From Bog-756 sp963833585 (GTDB lineage Bacteria; Actinomycetota; Acidimicrobiia; Acidimicrobiales; RAAP-2), in contig CAWHYF010000001.1 in assembly GCA_963833585.1 (NCBI GenBank), forward strand, positions 62,001-126,000: a DNA stretch of 64,000 nt, written 5' to 3'. The notes below the pieces were generated by a model. The model made no database searches, was not told where the DNA came from, and saw nothing but the letters and a program-made list of their open reading frames with translations. The position numbers and the translations under genes were made by a program. Numbering within the stretch: the first letter of the stretch is position 1; each line of letters begins with the position of its first letter. This document shows, piece by piece, positions 16,606-25,178 of the stretch.

Positions 16606-18177
16606 GTGGGCCGGAACGTCCTGTTCATCACCGTGGACCAGTGGCGGGGGGACTGCCTCTCGGCCGTGGGTCACCCGTTGGTCACCACCCCGGCGCTCGA
16701 CCGTCTGGCGGAGCAGGGTGCCCTGTTCGCCAACCACTGGGCCAACGCCGCCCCGTGCGGTCCGTCCCGGGCCTGCCTCTACACCGGTACCTACCTGCAC
16801 CACAACCGATCGGTCCTGAACGGAACGCCGCTCGACGCGCGCTTCACCAACGTGGCGCTCCTGGCCCGCCAGGCCGGCTACGACCCGGTCCTGTTCGGCT
16901 ACACCGACACCAGCCTCGACCCCCGCACCCTCCCGGCGGACGACCCCCGGCTGCGCTCCTACGAGCAGGTGCTGCCGGGCTTCCGTCCGGAGGTCTTCGA
17001 TCCGTGGGAGGGGGGCAGTCCGGCCTGGGCCCGGTGGCTGGCCGCCCGGGGGGTCGACGTCCCGCCCGACGCCAACGAGCTCTACCGTCCCATCACCGGC
17101 TACCCGGGTGCCGACCGCCATGGATCGACGTGGGCACCGACCCGGTTCGCCGCCGAGCACTCCCAGTCGGTCTTCCTGACCGACTCGTTGATCGAATGGC
17201 TGGACCGCCACGGCGAGGATCCCTTCTTCGTCCACGCCTCGTTCCTCAGGCCGCATCCCCCGAGGCGCAACCCGGCCGGGTACCACGACCGCTATGACGC
17301 CGACGACCTCCCCGGCTTCGTGGCCGCCCCCACCCGGGCGGAGGAGGCGGCCGCCCACCCCTTCAACCGGGCGGTGCTGTCGCAACCCGCGGCGGCAGCT
17401 CCCGAGGACGAGCGGGAGCGCCGCCAGATGCGGGCCACCTACTACGGGGCCATGGACGAGGTCGATGACCAGTTGGGCCGACTGTTCGACTTTCTCGACT
17501 CCGCCGGCCTGGCCGACTCCACCCTGGTGGTGCTGACCAGCGACCACGGGGAGATGGGCGGCGACCACTGGCTGTTCGAGAAGCTCGGCTACTGGGACGA
17601 GTCGTTCCACATCCCCCTGATCATCCGGGATCCCGACCGGGCCGCCGACCCGTCGCGGGGTCAGGCGATCGGAGCCGTGACCGAGTCGGTGGACATCCTG
17701 CCGACCATCTGCCGCTGGCTCGGGATCGAGGTGCCCCTCCAGGCCGACGGGTTCCCCCTCCAACCCTTTCTGGCCGCGGCCGGCGAGGGAGCCGGTGCCG
17801 TCGCCGGTCGGGCGCCGCAGCACTGGCGAACCGAGGCTCACTGGAGCTGGCACTTCTCCGATCCGGCCAGCGGGAGGGCGGAGTCCTACTTCGGGATCCC
17901 CATGGCCCACTGTTCCCTCGACGTGGTCCGAGGCGCCGAGGTCAAGTACGTGCAGTTCGCCGCGGATGCCGACATCCTCCCCCCCATCCTGTTCGACCTG
18001 TCCACCGACCCTGGCCAGTTCCACGATCTGGTGGCTGCCGGCGGAGGGGGGGAGCAGGCCTGGCAGGCGGCCCAGCGACTGCTGCAGTGGCGGATGCGTC
18101 ACGACGAGCGCCAACTGTCCGGCACCATTCTCACCGCGGACCGGGGTGCGGTGTCGGCCCGGGACCGATGGCGCTGA
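16606..18177 (+). CDS. Sulfatase / alkaline-phosphatase-superfamily hydrolase
   Basis: A 523-residue enzyme with NVLFITVDQWRGD (metal ligand Asp) at the N-terminus, formylglycine signature AAPCGPSRACLYTG (C-G-P-S-R), and VLTSDHGEMGGDHWLFEK. The sequence resembles phosphonate monoester hydrolases/sulfatases of the same superfamily, so the substrate may be a sulfate, phosphate or phosphonate ester. No signal peptide is seen. GTG 16606 follows a GGGGGG-rich ribosome site and the upstream stop by 5 bases. It is the second sulfatase-type enzyme in the window. Confidence 0.86.
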   Translation: MGRNVLFITVDQWRGDCLSAVGHPLVTTPALDRLAEQGALFANHWANAAPCGPSRACLYTGTYLHHNRSVLNGTPLDARFTNVALLARQAGYDPVLFGYTDTSLDPRTLPADDPRLRSYEQVLPGFRPEVFDPWEGGSPAWARWLAARGVDVPPDANELYRPITGYPGADRHGSTWAPTRFAAEHSQSVFLTDSLIEWLDRHGEDPFFVHASFLRPHPPRRNPAGYHDRYDADDLPGFVAAPTRAEEAAAHPFNRAVLSQPAAAAPEDERERRQMRATYYGAMDEVDDQLGRLFDFLDSAGLADSTLVVLTSDHGEMGGDHWLFEKLGYWDESFHIPLIIRDPDRAADPSRGQAIGAVTESVDILPTICRWLGIEVPLQADGFPLQPFLAAAGEGAGAVAGRAPQHWRTEAHWSWHFSDPASGRAESYFGIPMAHCSLDVVRGAEVKYVQFAADADILPPILFDLSTDPGQFHDLVAAGGGGEQAWQAAQRLLQWRMRHDERQLSGTILTADRGAVSARDRWR

Positions 18178-18234
18178 GCCGGCGCGGGGAGCAGGCCTGG
18201 AGAAGGGCATGCGTGGCAGAACGCGGGTCGCGTC

Positions 18235-18921
18235 TCACGACACGCCCTCGAGCAGGAGGGCGGGAAGGTCGGCCACCGAGTCGACGATGTGGGTGTGCGG
18301 CGCGCGGGCCAGCTCCTGCCTGGAGTGGGCCCCGCTCAACACGCCGATGACATACGAGGCCCCTGACCGGGTCCCGGCCAGGAGGTCGCTGGCGGTGTCC
18401 CCGACCACGGCCACCTCGGTCACATCGTCGATGTGCAGTCGGAGCACCGCCGTGAGGATCATGTCGGGCCAGGGTCGGCCCCGACCCGCGTCGGCGGGGG
18501 AGAGGGCCAGATCGATGGAACCCTCCCAACCCAGGGCCCCCAGGATGTGGTCCCGGGTGACCGGGGAGAATCCGGTGGTGAGGCAGATCCTCATGCCGGC
18601 GTTACGTAGAACGGACAACACCGACTCGGCTCCGGGCATCGGGGCCACCTCGCCCCGGTCCACAGCCTGGTCGAACGCGGTCTCGAAGGCGGTGTTGGCC
18701 TGCTCGGCCCGCTTCCGATCCCCACCGAGCAGCTCGGTGAACACGGCGATCTTGGATTGGCCCATGGTCCGGCGGACGTACTCGGCGGGCTCGTGGCGGA
18801 GGTCGCGGGCCGTCAGTCCCACGGCGTCAAGGGCCCGTTGGAAGGCCTCCTGGACGGCACCGGCGTCGGCCACAGTGGTTCCGGCCATGTCCAGGACCAC
18901 CAGCCGGATGGCAGAGGTCAC
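18235..18921 (-). CDS. HAD-superfamily hydrolase, phosphonatase-like
   Basis: A 228-residue HAD hydrolase. Motif I is LVVLDMAGTTVAD near residue 11, with Asp nucleophile and a phosphonatase-like AGTT. The cap region follows, then LTTGFSPVTRD (motif II) and VAVVGDTASDLLAG (motif IV). The DMAGTT form resembles phosphonoacetaldehyde hydrolase and PGMB-type phosphatases, but the cap Lys of true phosphonatases cannot be assigned with confidence. GTG 18921 is chosen because upstream in-frame sequence runs into the tRNA region. Confidence 0.82.
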   Translation of the reverse strand: MTSAIRLVVLDMAGTTVADAGAVQEAFQRALDAVGLTARDLRHEPAEYVRRTMGQSKIAVFTELLGGDRKRAEQANTAFETAFDQAVDRGEVAPMPGAESVLSVLRNAGMRICLTTGFSPVTRDHILGALGWEGSIDLALSPADAGRGRPWPDMILTAVLRLHIDDVTEVAVVGDTASDLLAGTRSGASYVIGVLSGAHSRQELARAPHTHIVDSVADLPALLLEGVS

Positions 18922-19096
18922 GGCAGTGCTCGGTGCCTGGTGCCCACCGCTCGATCCGGGGTCATCACCGCCCGATGGTAGTGAGGTCCGGGAGCGGTTG
19001 TGGGCGTCGTCGGGGCGTGGCGCTGGTCCTCCCGGCCTCCCAGGGTCGGGCCGTCCCCCGACCAGCCCTGGTCGGCTAAATTGACGGTTCGCCCAT

Positions 19097-19170
19097 TCGG
19101 GGGTGGCGCAACTGGCAGCGCGCACTGATTCTGGTTCATGAGGTTGGAGGTTCGAGCCCTCCCCCCCGAG
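19097..19170 (+). tRNA. tRNA-Gln(CTG) with one extra base in the anticodon stem
   Basis: The acceptor stem TCGGGGG/CCCCCGA pairs over 7 bp. The D-arm is GCGC/GCGC around AACTGGCA. The T-arm is GGAGG-TTCGAGC-CCTCC, and the discriminator is G. The anticodon loop is TTCTGGT, giving anticodon CTG at 19131-19133. The anticodon stem reads CACTGA against TCATG; dropping the C at about 19124 gives a perfect CATGA/TCATG stem, so the gene has one base more than expected. CCA is not encoded. Confidence 0.8.
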
Positions 19171-19257
19171 CGCATGCATTCGCCCCCAGGGGCGTCGCCT
19201 CGGGCCGCTTCGCAAGGAGTGGTCCACCGGTTCGTTCCGCCTGGAGCGACCGGACAG

Positions 19258-19333
19258 GGTCCCATCGTCTAGAGGCCTAGGACACCACCCTCTCAAGGTG
19301 GAGACACGGGTTCGAACCCCGTTGGGACTGCCA
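19258..19333 (+). tRNA. tRNA-Glu(CTC), integration target
   Basis: The acceptor stem GGTCCCA/TGGGACT, D-arm GTC...GAC, anticodon stem CCACC/GGTGG with loop CTCTCAA (anticodon CTC) and T-arm ACGGG-TTCGAAC-CCCGT fold as a standard tRNA. The discriminator is G at 19330 and CCA is encoded at 19331-19333. Its 3' 46 bases recur as partial copies at 34647, 35773 and 39523, so this is the intact gene at the left end of a tandem island array. Confidence 0.95.
19286..19331 (+). repeat. att core copy A (inside tRNA-Glu)
   Basis: These 46 bases run from the anticodon stem (CACCCTCTCAAGG) to GGGACTGC at the tRNA 3' end. They are identical to 34647-34692 and differ by one base over the 44 bases shared with each of the copies at 35773 and 39523. 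Confidence 0.9.
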
Positions 19334-19391
19334 GAAGAAGTGACAGTTCAGAAGGTATTTCTGAGAAACGGATCTCAGATCCTCAATGATC

Positions 19392-19412
19392 TGCTACTGG
19401 TTTTGCTACTGA
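19392..19412 (+). repeat. Integrase arm-type repeat, copy 1
   Basis: This stretch contains TGCTACTGGTTTTGCTACTG, two TTGCTACTG iterons about 11 bases apart. The same motif occurs at 35650 and 39400, each about 100-120 bases from another tRNA-Glu fragment. Position and recurrence suggest arm-type integrase binding sites. Confidence 0.55.
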
Positions 19413-19471
19413 TATCGCCGTCCGACGGTACGCTTTCCCTGGCGAAGGACGTCAGCTCAGGGGCGACCGGC

Positions 19472-20113
19472 ATGCGCGGACACATTAGGGAACGGGGGAA
19501 GGGGACCTGGGAACTCCGGGTATTCCTTGGCCGGGACCCCATCACCCGCCGGGACCGCTACAAGACCCGCACCTTCAAGGGTGGAAAGAAGGAAGCGGAG
19601 AAGGAGTTGCGGGCTCTGCTCTCCACCCTCGATGCCGGCGTAGTCAGCGAGGGAACCTTCGGGGAGCTTCTGGAGCGGTGGTACCTGGTGGCTTCGACGT
19701 CGAAGGACTGGTCGCCGAAGACGGTGGCCGAGCACCGGAGGATCATCGACAAGCAGCTCGGGCCCCTCAAGAGCCTGGCGCTGAACAAGCTCCGGACTCC
19801 GCTGATCGACACCTACTACGCCAGGTTGCGAAGCAATGGGGGTCGTTGTGGTCACGAGCCCCGGCAGGATCACATGGGAGAGTTGTGCGAGAAGGGTGCG
19901 CCGTTGTCGGCGGCGACGGTGCGTCGGGTCCACGCCGTCGTGCATTCAGCCGTCGAGCAGGCCGTCGCCTGGGATCTACTTCTCTTCAACCCTGCGGCGA
20001 AGGCGTCACCCGGCCGTATCGAGACTCCAGAGTTGCGAATCCCGACCGTGGACGAGGTCCTTCATATGTTGAAGGAGGCGGAGGCCGAAGACCCTGACCT
20101 AGCTGTGTTCCTC
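19472..20113 (+). pseudogene. Tyrosine-type site-specific integrase, C-terminally truncated
   Basis: About 214 residues remain of a protein normally 370-400 long. The N-terminal AP2-like/arm-binding region is MRGHIRERGKGTWELRVFLG and the SAM-like core-binding domain has TFGELLERWYL, WSPKTVAEHRRIID and LSAATVRRVHAVVHSAV. The reading frame continues to PDLAVFL and then enters IS sequence. The catalytic domain with R, HxxR and Y is missing. It begins 139 bases from the tRNA-Glu 3' end, the usual place for the integrase of a tRNA-targeted island. Without its catalytic domain it cannot be active. Confidence 0.85.
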
Positions 20114-20364
20114 ATTCAGGCGCTGGTTCTCCTTTTCCAGCTCCTTCAGTTTCTTGGCGTCGTCGGCCTTCATCCCGCCGTACTGGTTCCGCCACCGGTG
20201 CCATGTGGACTCGGTGATCTCCAGATGCCGGGAGACCTCCTCGATGGACTGGCCCTCGCCGAGGAGTTTCTCGCCTTCGGCCAGCTTGCGGATGATCTGC
20301 TCGGGGGTGTGCTTTCGGTTCTTCATGGCTGCGCTGTCCTCCCTCCCCAAAATAATGGGGGTCA
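20112..20364 (-). mobile_element. IS3-family insertion sequence remnant
   Basis: The right end carries a TGACCCCC-type terminus (minus strand, near 20364) followed by an OrfA start. The remnant stops inside orfA at about 20113, where it joins integrase sequence. orfB and the other inverted repeat are absent. It therefore marks both an insertion and a later deletion that removed the integrase C-terminus. Confidence 0.7.
20115..20326 (-). pseudogene. IS3-family transposase OrfA, truncated
   Basis: The sequence MKNRKHTPEQIIRKLAEGEK, then SIEEVSRHLEITESTWHRWR and GGMKADDAKKLKELEKENQR are a classical IS3 OrfA helix-turn-helix and leucine-zipper start. It starts at ATG 20326 and is cut after about 70 of the usual 90-100 residues. 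The frame then runs 5 codons into integrase DNA. Confidence 0.85.
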
Positions 20365-21251
20365 GGACTCGCACAACGGGTGGATCAGTTCACGGGGACC
20401 CGGTCACACTCAACACATCGGCTCCGCCAAAGCGGTACGGACATGTCCACACCTGTGCACTCGAGTGCGGGAACGTCACCCTGAGCTGATCTCCGGATCT
20501 TCCCGCGCCTGCGCTCTCAATCGGTGTGCGGCACCAGCTCCCCTCGGCATCTAGCCGAGAGGAGTTGAGGTCCAAACGTCCGTGCTGGAGCCGATCCCGG
20601 GCTCCGCTTCTAGCGCGGACGGTCTCACGAGAGGTGCGAACGGTGGTTCGGATCTTGGGAACGAGAGGGGCGCCCCGGCGGGCATCGAGCCCGCCAAGGC
20701 CGCCTGGATGACACGGCAGATCGGCTCACCGGGAGTGGGACAGATCATGTCCACACAGTTGCACTCGAGGATGTGCCGCCCTGCGGGCGGGCTCCCCAGT
20801 CGCCACAGTCACAGCCTGGCGACGGTGAGGGTGACGTTCGCATCGATGATGCAGGTGTGTGGACAATTTTGTACCGGTCTGGTGGAGCTGATGAGAGTCA
20901 CGCATTGTCGGCGGCCACGGCGGGCTCGATGCCCGCCTGGGCGCCGCTTCGTGGGTGAAGCCGAGGTAACAGACGCGATCAGTTCAGGCGCGAGCGCTCC
21001 ACACGTGACCGCCAGTGCTCTGCCTTTGGGTTCTTGAGGCCAGCGGCTCGCCACAGCCAGAATGGCCGGAGAGGCGACCGCGGACCGGTGCCCGGGCTGC
21101 GGCCGGCTGGAAAAGCAGCCTTCAGCGGACTATTGCTGAACCGGACGAGGCGAGCATTGCGCCTTCGGGGTGCTACCACGCATACCGACAGACTGGCTGG
21201 CCCGCTGGGCGCCGCCGTCCTGGTACGTAACAGTAGGACTGGGAGGTTGTT
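20365..21251. other. Gene-poor stretch with imperfect repeats
   Basis: I see no convincing gene here. The reading frames present lack family motifs and ribosome sites. The stretch holds three imperfect copies of a 60-110 base element (see the repeat entry) and probably represents decayed DNA between the IS remnant and the permease gene. Confidence 0.5.
20670..20950. repeat. Imperfect inverted repeat with GC hairpins
   Basis: The left arm (about 20670-20772) has hairpin GGCGGGCATCGAGCCCGCC, then 40 bases later CATGTCCACAC...TGCACTCGAG. The right arm (about 20829-20950) holds the same two blocks inverted in mirror order: GGTGTGTGGAC first, then GGCGGGCTCGATGCCCGCC. A third, left-truncated copy of the second block lies at 20432-20485 (GGACATGTCCACAC, then the palindrome GCACTCGAGTGC). 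No function is known to me. Confidence 0.5.
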
Positions 21252-23663
21252 TTGAGCGCAGTGTGGCTGGTCTTTCGGGCGGAGCTTCGACGACGCTGGA
21301 GGTCGTGGGTGATCCTGATCGCCCTTGTCGCCCTCGTGGGCGGCTTTGTCATGGCAACGGCAGCTGCCGGACGGAGGACCGCCGCGGCCTTCCCTCGATT
21401 TGTAACCGCACACGGCTACGACTTCCTCGTCTTCAACCTGGAACCTCTCCCGAGGCTCTCTAAGCTCCCCCACGTCGCCTCGGTCTCCACCGCTGTGGTG
21501 CCGTTCAACGGCAACGTGACCTGCACCTGTGGTTCGAGCCTGAACAACAACGCAAACCTCTCGGTGCTCGACCTATCGCCTGGATCACTGGGTCGGGTGA
21601 CAAAGTTGGTCTCGGGACGTATGCCGGTCCAGTCCTCTCCGCACCAGGTTCTTGCCTCCGTGAGTCTCGAACAGGACTACGGGGTGCACGTTGGGACCGT
21701 GATCAGTATGCCTTTCTATCGGCCGTCACAGGTCAAGGCTGTTCTCGCTGGATCCAATGTGGCTCCGGAGGGTCCCACGGTGGCCTTCCACGTCGTCGGC
21801 ATCGAGACTGCCGAATCCGAATTCCAGGCCGGACAGGCACCGGCCTACGACATCTACACGACACAGGCTTTTTCGGCCCTCCGGTTGAGCGGTGGGGCTC
21901 AGTATTTTGTGCGGCTCCGACGCGGTTCGGCCGATCTTCCTCTGTTCACAGCCGACGTCAATGCTCTGCACCCGTTTTATACCCAGAACCAGGACGCCAT
22001 TGCCACTGCGGTCACGACCGCGATCCACCCCCAATCGGTTGGCTGGTGGGTATTGGCTATATTGGCAGGCTTGGTTGGAATGGTCGTAGTGGGCCAAGCT
22101 CTCGGCCGCCAGACTGCCATCGAGAGCGCAGAATTCCCGACACTGACCGCCCTTGGCATGCCTCGCCGAAATCTGGTGCTCCTAAGCACTGAGCGGAATA
22201 TGTTCGTGGCCTTGGCAGGCGCCATCGGTGCGGTCGTCGTTGCGTGGGCCCTATCGCCACTTGCCCCTCTAGGTGAGGCGCGTCTGGCTGAGCCCTCCAC
22301 AGGCTTCGCATTTGACCCGCTGATCTTTGGGCTCGGAGCGTTTGCGATAGTAGTTGTCGTCCTGGCGTTGGCCGTGTGGCCGACAGCACACGCCTCGCGG
22401 GTGCGGACCGGCAGCCAGCGGACTCTCGAGGCTCACCCGTCCTCGATCGTAGCCAAGGTGGGTGACACTCGCGCCCCACCGAGCGTCTCAATCGGTATGC
22501 GTCACGCGCTCGAGCGGGGGACCGATGCGGCTTCAATCCCAGTCGGCAGCGCTCTCGCGGGAGCGGTGCTCGCAGTCCTCGCCTTGTGTGCCACGACGGT
22601 GTTTGGCGCCAGCCTGTCTCACCTGATCGCCACTCCGAAACTCTATGGCGATGACTACCAGGTGTTTCTTGTCAACAACGCCGGCACCGGGGGGAACCCG
22701 GCCAGGGAGGTGGCAAGCCTCGAACGAAACCCTTCCATCACAGGCATTACGCGAGGCGTAAGGCAGGAGGTCTCGATCAACGGGGTCAGCGTGTTCGCAC
22801 TTGCCGCAAAGGCTGTACGGGGACCACTCCTTCTCTCGACCGTAGGGGGTCAGCTACCGAACGGGAGCAATCAGATTGCACTCGGGACCACAACGATGCG
22901 CCAGGTAGGCGCTCGCGTGGGATCGGTCGTCCACGTTACTGTGCAACTGCCAACTGGTGGTAACCGCACGGTCCCGTTTCGCGTCGTTGGGTCGGTATCG
23001 TTCCCCGGCCAGTTCGGCCTCGGAGGACTCGGCACTGGTGCAGCGTTCTCGTCAACGGGGTACCTGAGCGCGGTGTGCCCACCTGGACAGTCACAGTCAA
23101 GCTGTCACAGTGCTTACTTGGCGACTACCAAAAATGGTGCCGTCTTCGTCAGCACGGTCCCAGGGCGGAAGGGTCAGGCTGCCATCGCCCACGTCGTTAA
23201 CGCCAATCCGAACAATGCCCAGCGCCCGACCACACCCACTTCGCTAGTCAATTTCGGCCAGGCAGTGAACTTTCCGCTGATCTTGGGCGTGGTGCTCGCT
23301 CTATTCGGCATCGCGGCTTTGATGCATCTGCTCGTGGTGAGCCTTACCCGTCACCGGCGAGAAATGGGCATCCTGAAGGCCATCGGGTTCGTCAACCGCC
23401 AAGTCGGTGCAGTCGTACGTTGGCAGGCGACGACTGTTGGCCTGGTGGGGATCCTTATTGGCGTCCCCTTGGGGATCGTGGCTGGTAGGGCCGCTTGGCA
23501 GGCATTTGCCACCAACCTGGGCGCTGTACCTGTGGCGATCGTGCCGCTATGGGAGTTGGTGCTCCTAGCGGCAGCGGTAATAATCGTAGCCAACGTGTTG
23601 GCGATCTTCCCGGCGCTGGCGGCGGAGCGGGCGAATACAGCGGAAATGTTTCGGGTGAAGTAA
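21252..23663 (+). CDS. FtsX-like ABC transporter permease (orphan)
   Basis: An 803-residue membrane protein. It has an N-terminal helix (WVILIALVALVGGFVMATAA), a large extracytoplasmic domain, a central group of helices near residues 260-380, a second extracytoplasmic domain, and a final three-helix FtsX domain containing HRREMGILKAIGF and ANVLAIFPALAAERA. TTG 21252 is the start because GGGAGG lies 5 bases before it. This MacB/FtsX-type permease normally works with an ATPase encoded next door, but none is present in this island. It may export lipids or peptides, or act mechanically. Confidence 0.83.
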   Translation: MSAVWLVFRAELRRRWRSWVILIALVALVGGFVMATAAAGRRTAAAFPRFVTAHGYDFLVFNLEPLPRLSKLPHVASVSTAVVPFNGNVTCTCGSSLNNNANLSVLDLSPGSLGRVTKLVSGRMPVQSSPHQVLASVSLEQDYGVHVGTVISMPFYRPSQVKAVLAGSNVAPEGPTVAFHVVGIETAESEFQAGQAPAYDIYTTQAFSALRLSGGAQYFVRLRRGSADLPLFTADVNALHPFYTQNQDAIATAVTTAIHPQSVGWWVLAILAGLVGMVVVGQALGRQTAIESAEFPTLTALGMPRRNLVLLSTERNMFVALAGAIGAVVVAWALSPLAPLGEARLAEPSTGFAFDPLIFGLGAFAIVVVVLALAVWPTAHASRVRTGSQRTLEAHPSSIVAKVGDTRAPPSVSIGMRHALERGTDAASIPVGSALAGAVLAVLALCATTVFGASLSHLIATPKLYGDDYQVFLVNNAGTGGNPAREVASLERNPSITGITRGVRQEVSINGVSVFALAAKAVRGPLLLSTVGGQLPNGSNQIALGTTTMRQVGARVGSVVHVTVQLPTGGNRTVPFRVVGSVSFPGQFGLGGLGTGAAFSSTGYLSAVCPPGQSQSSCHSAYLATTKNGAVFVSTVPGRKGQAAIAHVVNANPNNAQRPTTPTSLVNFGQAVNFPLILGVVLALFGIAALMHLLVVSLTRHRREMGILKAIGFVNRQVGAVVRWQATTVGLVGILIGVPLGIVAGRAAWQAFATNLGAVPVAIVPLWELVLLAAAVIIVANVLAIFPALAAERANTAEMFRVK

Positions 23664-23801
23664 GCGTGGTCTCTCGATGCTGAAACCACCTGGTCCTCAA
23701 CGCCGTGTTTTGATTTGTCCGCCTGCCCCTCAACGCCGGATAGGTGCGCACGTCAGATCTGAGCGGCGGTTGGAACCTAGTGTCACAACGAAGACCTAGG
23801 G

Positions 23802-24407
23802 CTACGCGGTCAGGGAGTACTGCCAGATGAGTAGTGATGACACGGCAGCAAACAGGTGAACGTGAGGAACTGCGAGGGCTTGGCGAGACACGATGACATC
23901 GATCTGAGGTCTGAAATATGCCTTCAGGCGGTATTCGACCATCCGATTGCCCGATCCATCTACTGCCGACATCAACCTGTACGGGGTTTCTCCTCTTATC
24001 GGAAACGTGAATTCCCTCTCACCGAGGACCATCTTGGTGCCGGCGTGACCATTGAAATGAACGCCACTCATCCGGAGCGCCAACGAGCCCGTTCTGACAT
24101 TGACGAGGTCCCTCACTCGACGGTTGGCAAGGAGCTTCCTCTTGCCGACCCGTCGCCACTCATAGGTGCTGCCCTGATAGGAGGCGGAGCTTGGAAGGCG
24201 CGAAGTAAAGACCGAGATTGGAAGCCGCGAAGCGAAGTTCGAAGAGAACCTGATCTCCACTGTGCCGGTAATCCCGTTGATGTATTCCCAGGACTTCCGA
24301 CCCGTCTTCCTTAGGCAACGCAGTTCTCCCGGGAGGTCTGATTCCGGGGGGGCAGGGGTCAGTTCGTGATACGAAGGAACTGGTTGTGGGCCTGGGTCAG
24401 AAGTCAT
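23802..24407 (-). CDS. Hypothetical protein, paralogue of the 31060-31713 gene
   Basis: A 201-residue protein not assigned to a named family. The N-terminus is Pro-rich. The central region has YEWRRVGKRKLLANRRVRDL and the C-terminal half has FPIRGETPYRLMSAVDGSGN, ending in a hydrophobic segment. The phrase RG-x-x-P-x-x-x-MSAVD-x-SG and the order of strands recur in the protein at 31060-31713 in the same island, so they are paralogues. The pattern of beta strands around a D-x-x-G turn is reminiscent of LURP-one/tubby-like folds, but this is a guess. Confidence 0.6.
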   Translation of the reverse strand: MTSDPGPQPVPSYHELTPAPPESDLPGELRCLRKTGRKSWEYINGITGTVEIRFSSNFASRLPISVFTSRLPSSASYQGSTYEWRRVGKRKLLANRRVRDLVNVRTGSLALRMSGVHFNGHAGTKMVLGEREFTFPIRGETPYRLMSAVDGSGNRMVEYRLKAYFRPQIDVIVSRQALAVPHVHLFAAVSSLLIWQYSLTA

Positions 24408-24562
24408 CTGGATTCGATCCCCCTCGCCTCAAGGACCAATTAAACCAGGCGCAGGGGTTCCTTTGACCACCGGGACGGTGTCGCACTCCGGTACGCTCGG
24501 TGGCGAATCGGAATTCGGAGCCATGAAACCGAACCCATCGGACGTGCTGGCATCGGCCGGAG

Positions 24563-24909
24563 TTGGCGCAAGTGTGGAAGATTGACGAACTCGAAGATGG
24601 CGAATCGGTTGTAGCGGTAGCACCGATTCTGGCTACGGGACAGGAGTTCACTTGCCGTCTCGTACTGTCGGATCGGAGGATCATGACGATCCGTTCGCCC
24701 TACTTCGCCTCATCTTCGGACTTGCCAGATTCGCCCATTCGAGAATCGAAAGTTCGATACGCCTTGATGAGGTCAAGTCTGCCGCGTTCGAGGGAGGCTT
24801 CTCAGGTTCTGTACGAATCGAGACTCGAGACTACGTGCGCACTTATGGGTCAACCGGAATCGGAAGCAGGTGGCTCCGACAATTGGCCATCCAGATTCCT
24901 AATCGGTAG
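24563..24909 (+). pseudogene. Bacterial PH-domain-like protein, frameshifted
   Basis: One frame encodes DELEDGESVVAVAPI, then FTCRLVLSDRRIMTIR, the typical start of a YokE-like bacterial PH domain. The second half, IESSIRLDEVKSAAFEGG and VRIETRDYVRTYGSTG, is in another frame after about 24700. Together they would make a protein of about 115 residues. An in-frame ATG start is also missing, since MKPNPSDVLASAGVGAS at 24523 is in the later frame and hits a stop. Two indels or decay are likely. Confidence 0.45.
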
Positions 24910-25178
24910 GGGGAATGGGCCCCTGGGCGAACAGACTTCGGCCTGACCAACACCATCCCTAGACACCGGGATGGAGGCGATTATTGCCTGCCACACATAC
25001 CGGAACCGTCGTGACAGTTCGGGTGGTGGCGTTAACGTCCACGCTTCGGCATGAGTGAGGGGTGCCATCTGTCCCTTGACCCACCGGGATCACATTTTCC
25101 AGAACGCCCATGTGATAGTTAATGGCTCGGCAAACCGGATTCTGTGGTCCGGCAATCGGGACGAGGAAGAGGTGTCGA

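Noticed and set aside
20582..21037. A 151-codon plus-strand frame in the gene-poor part of island 1
   Set aside because: It spans both arms of an inverted repeat, includes another AGIEPA phrase and has no ribosome site.
24397..24440. GGATTCGATCC resembling a tRNA T-arm
   Set aside because: The flanking bases do not form a 5-bp T-stem or an acceptor, so it is not counted as a tRNA fragment.
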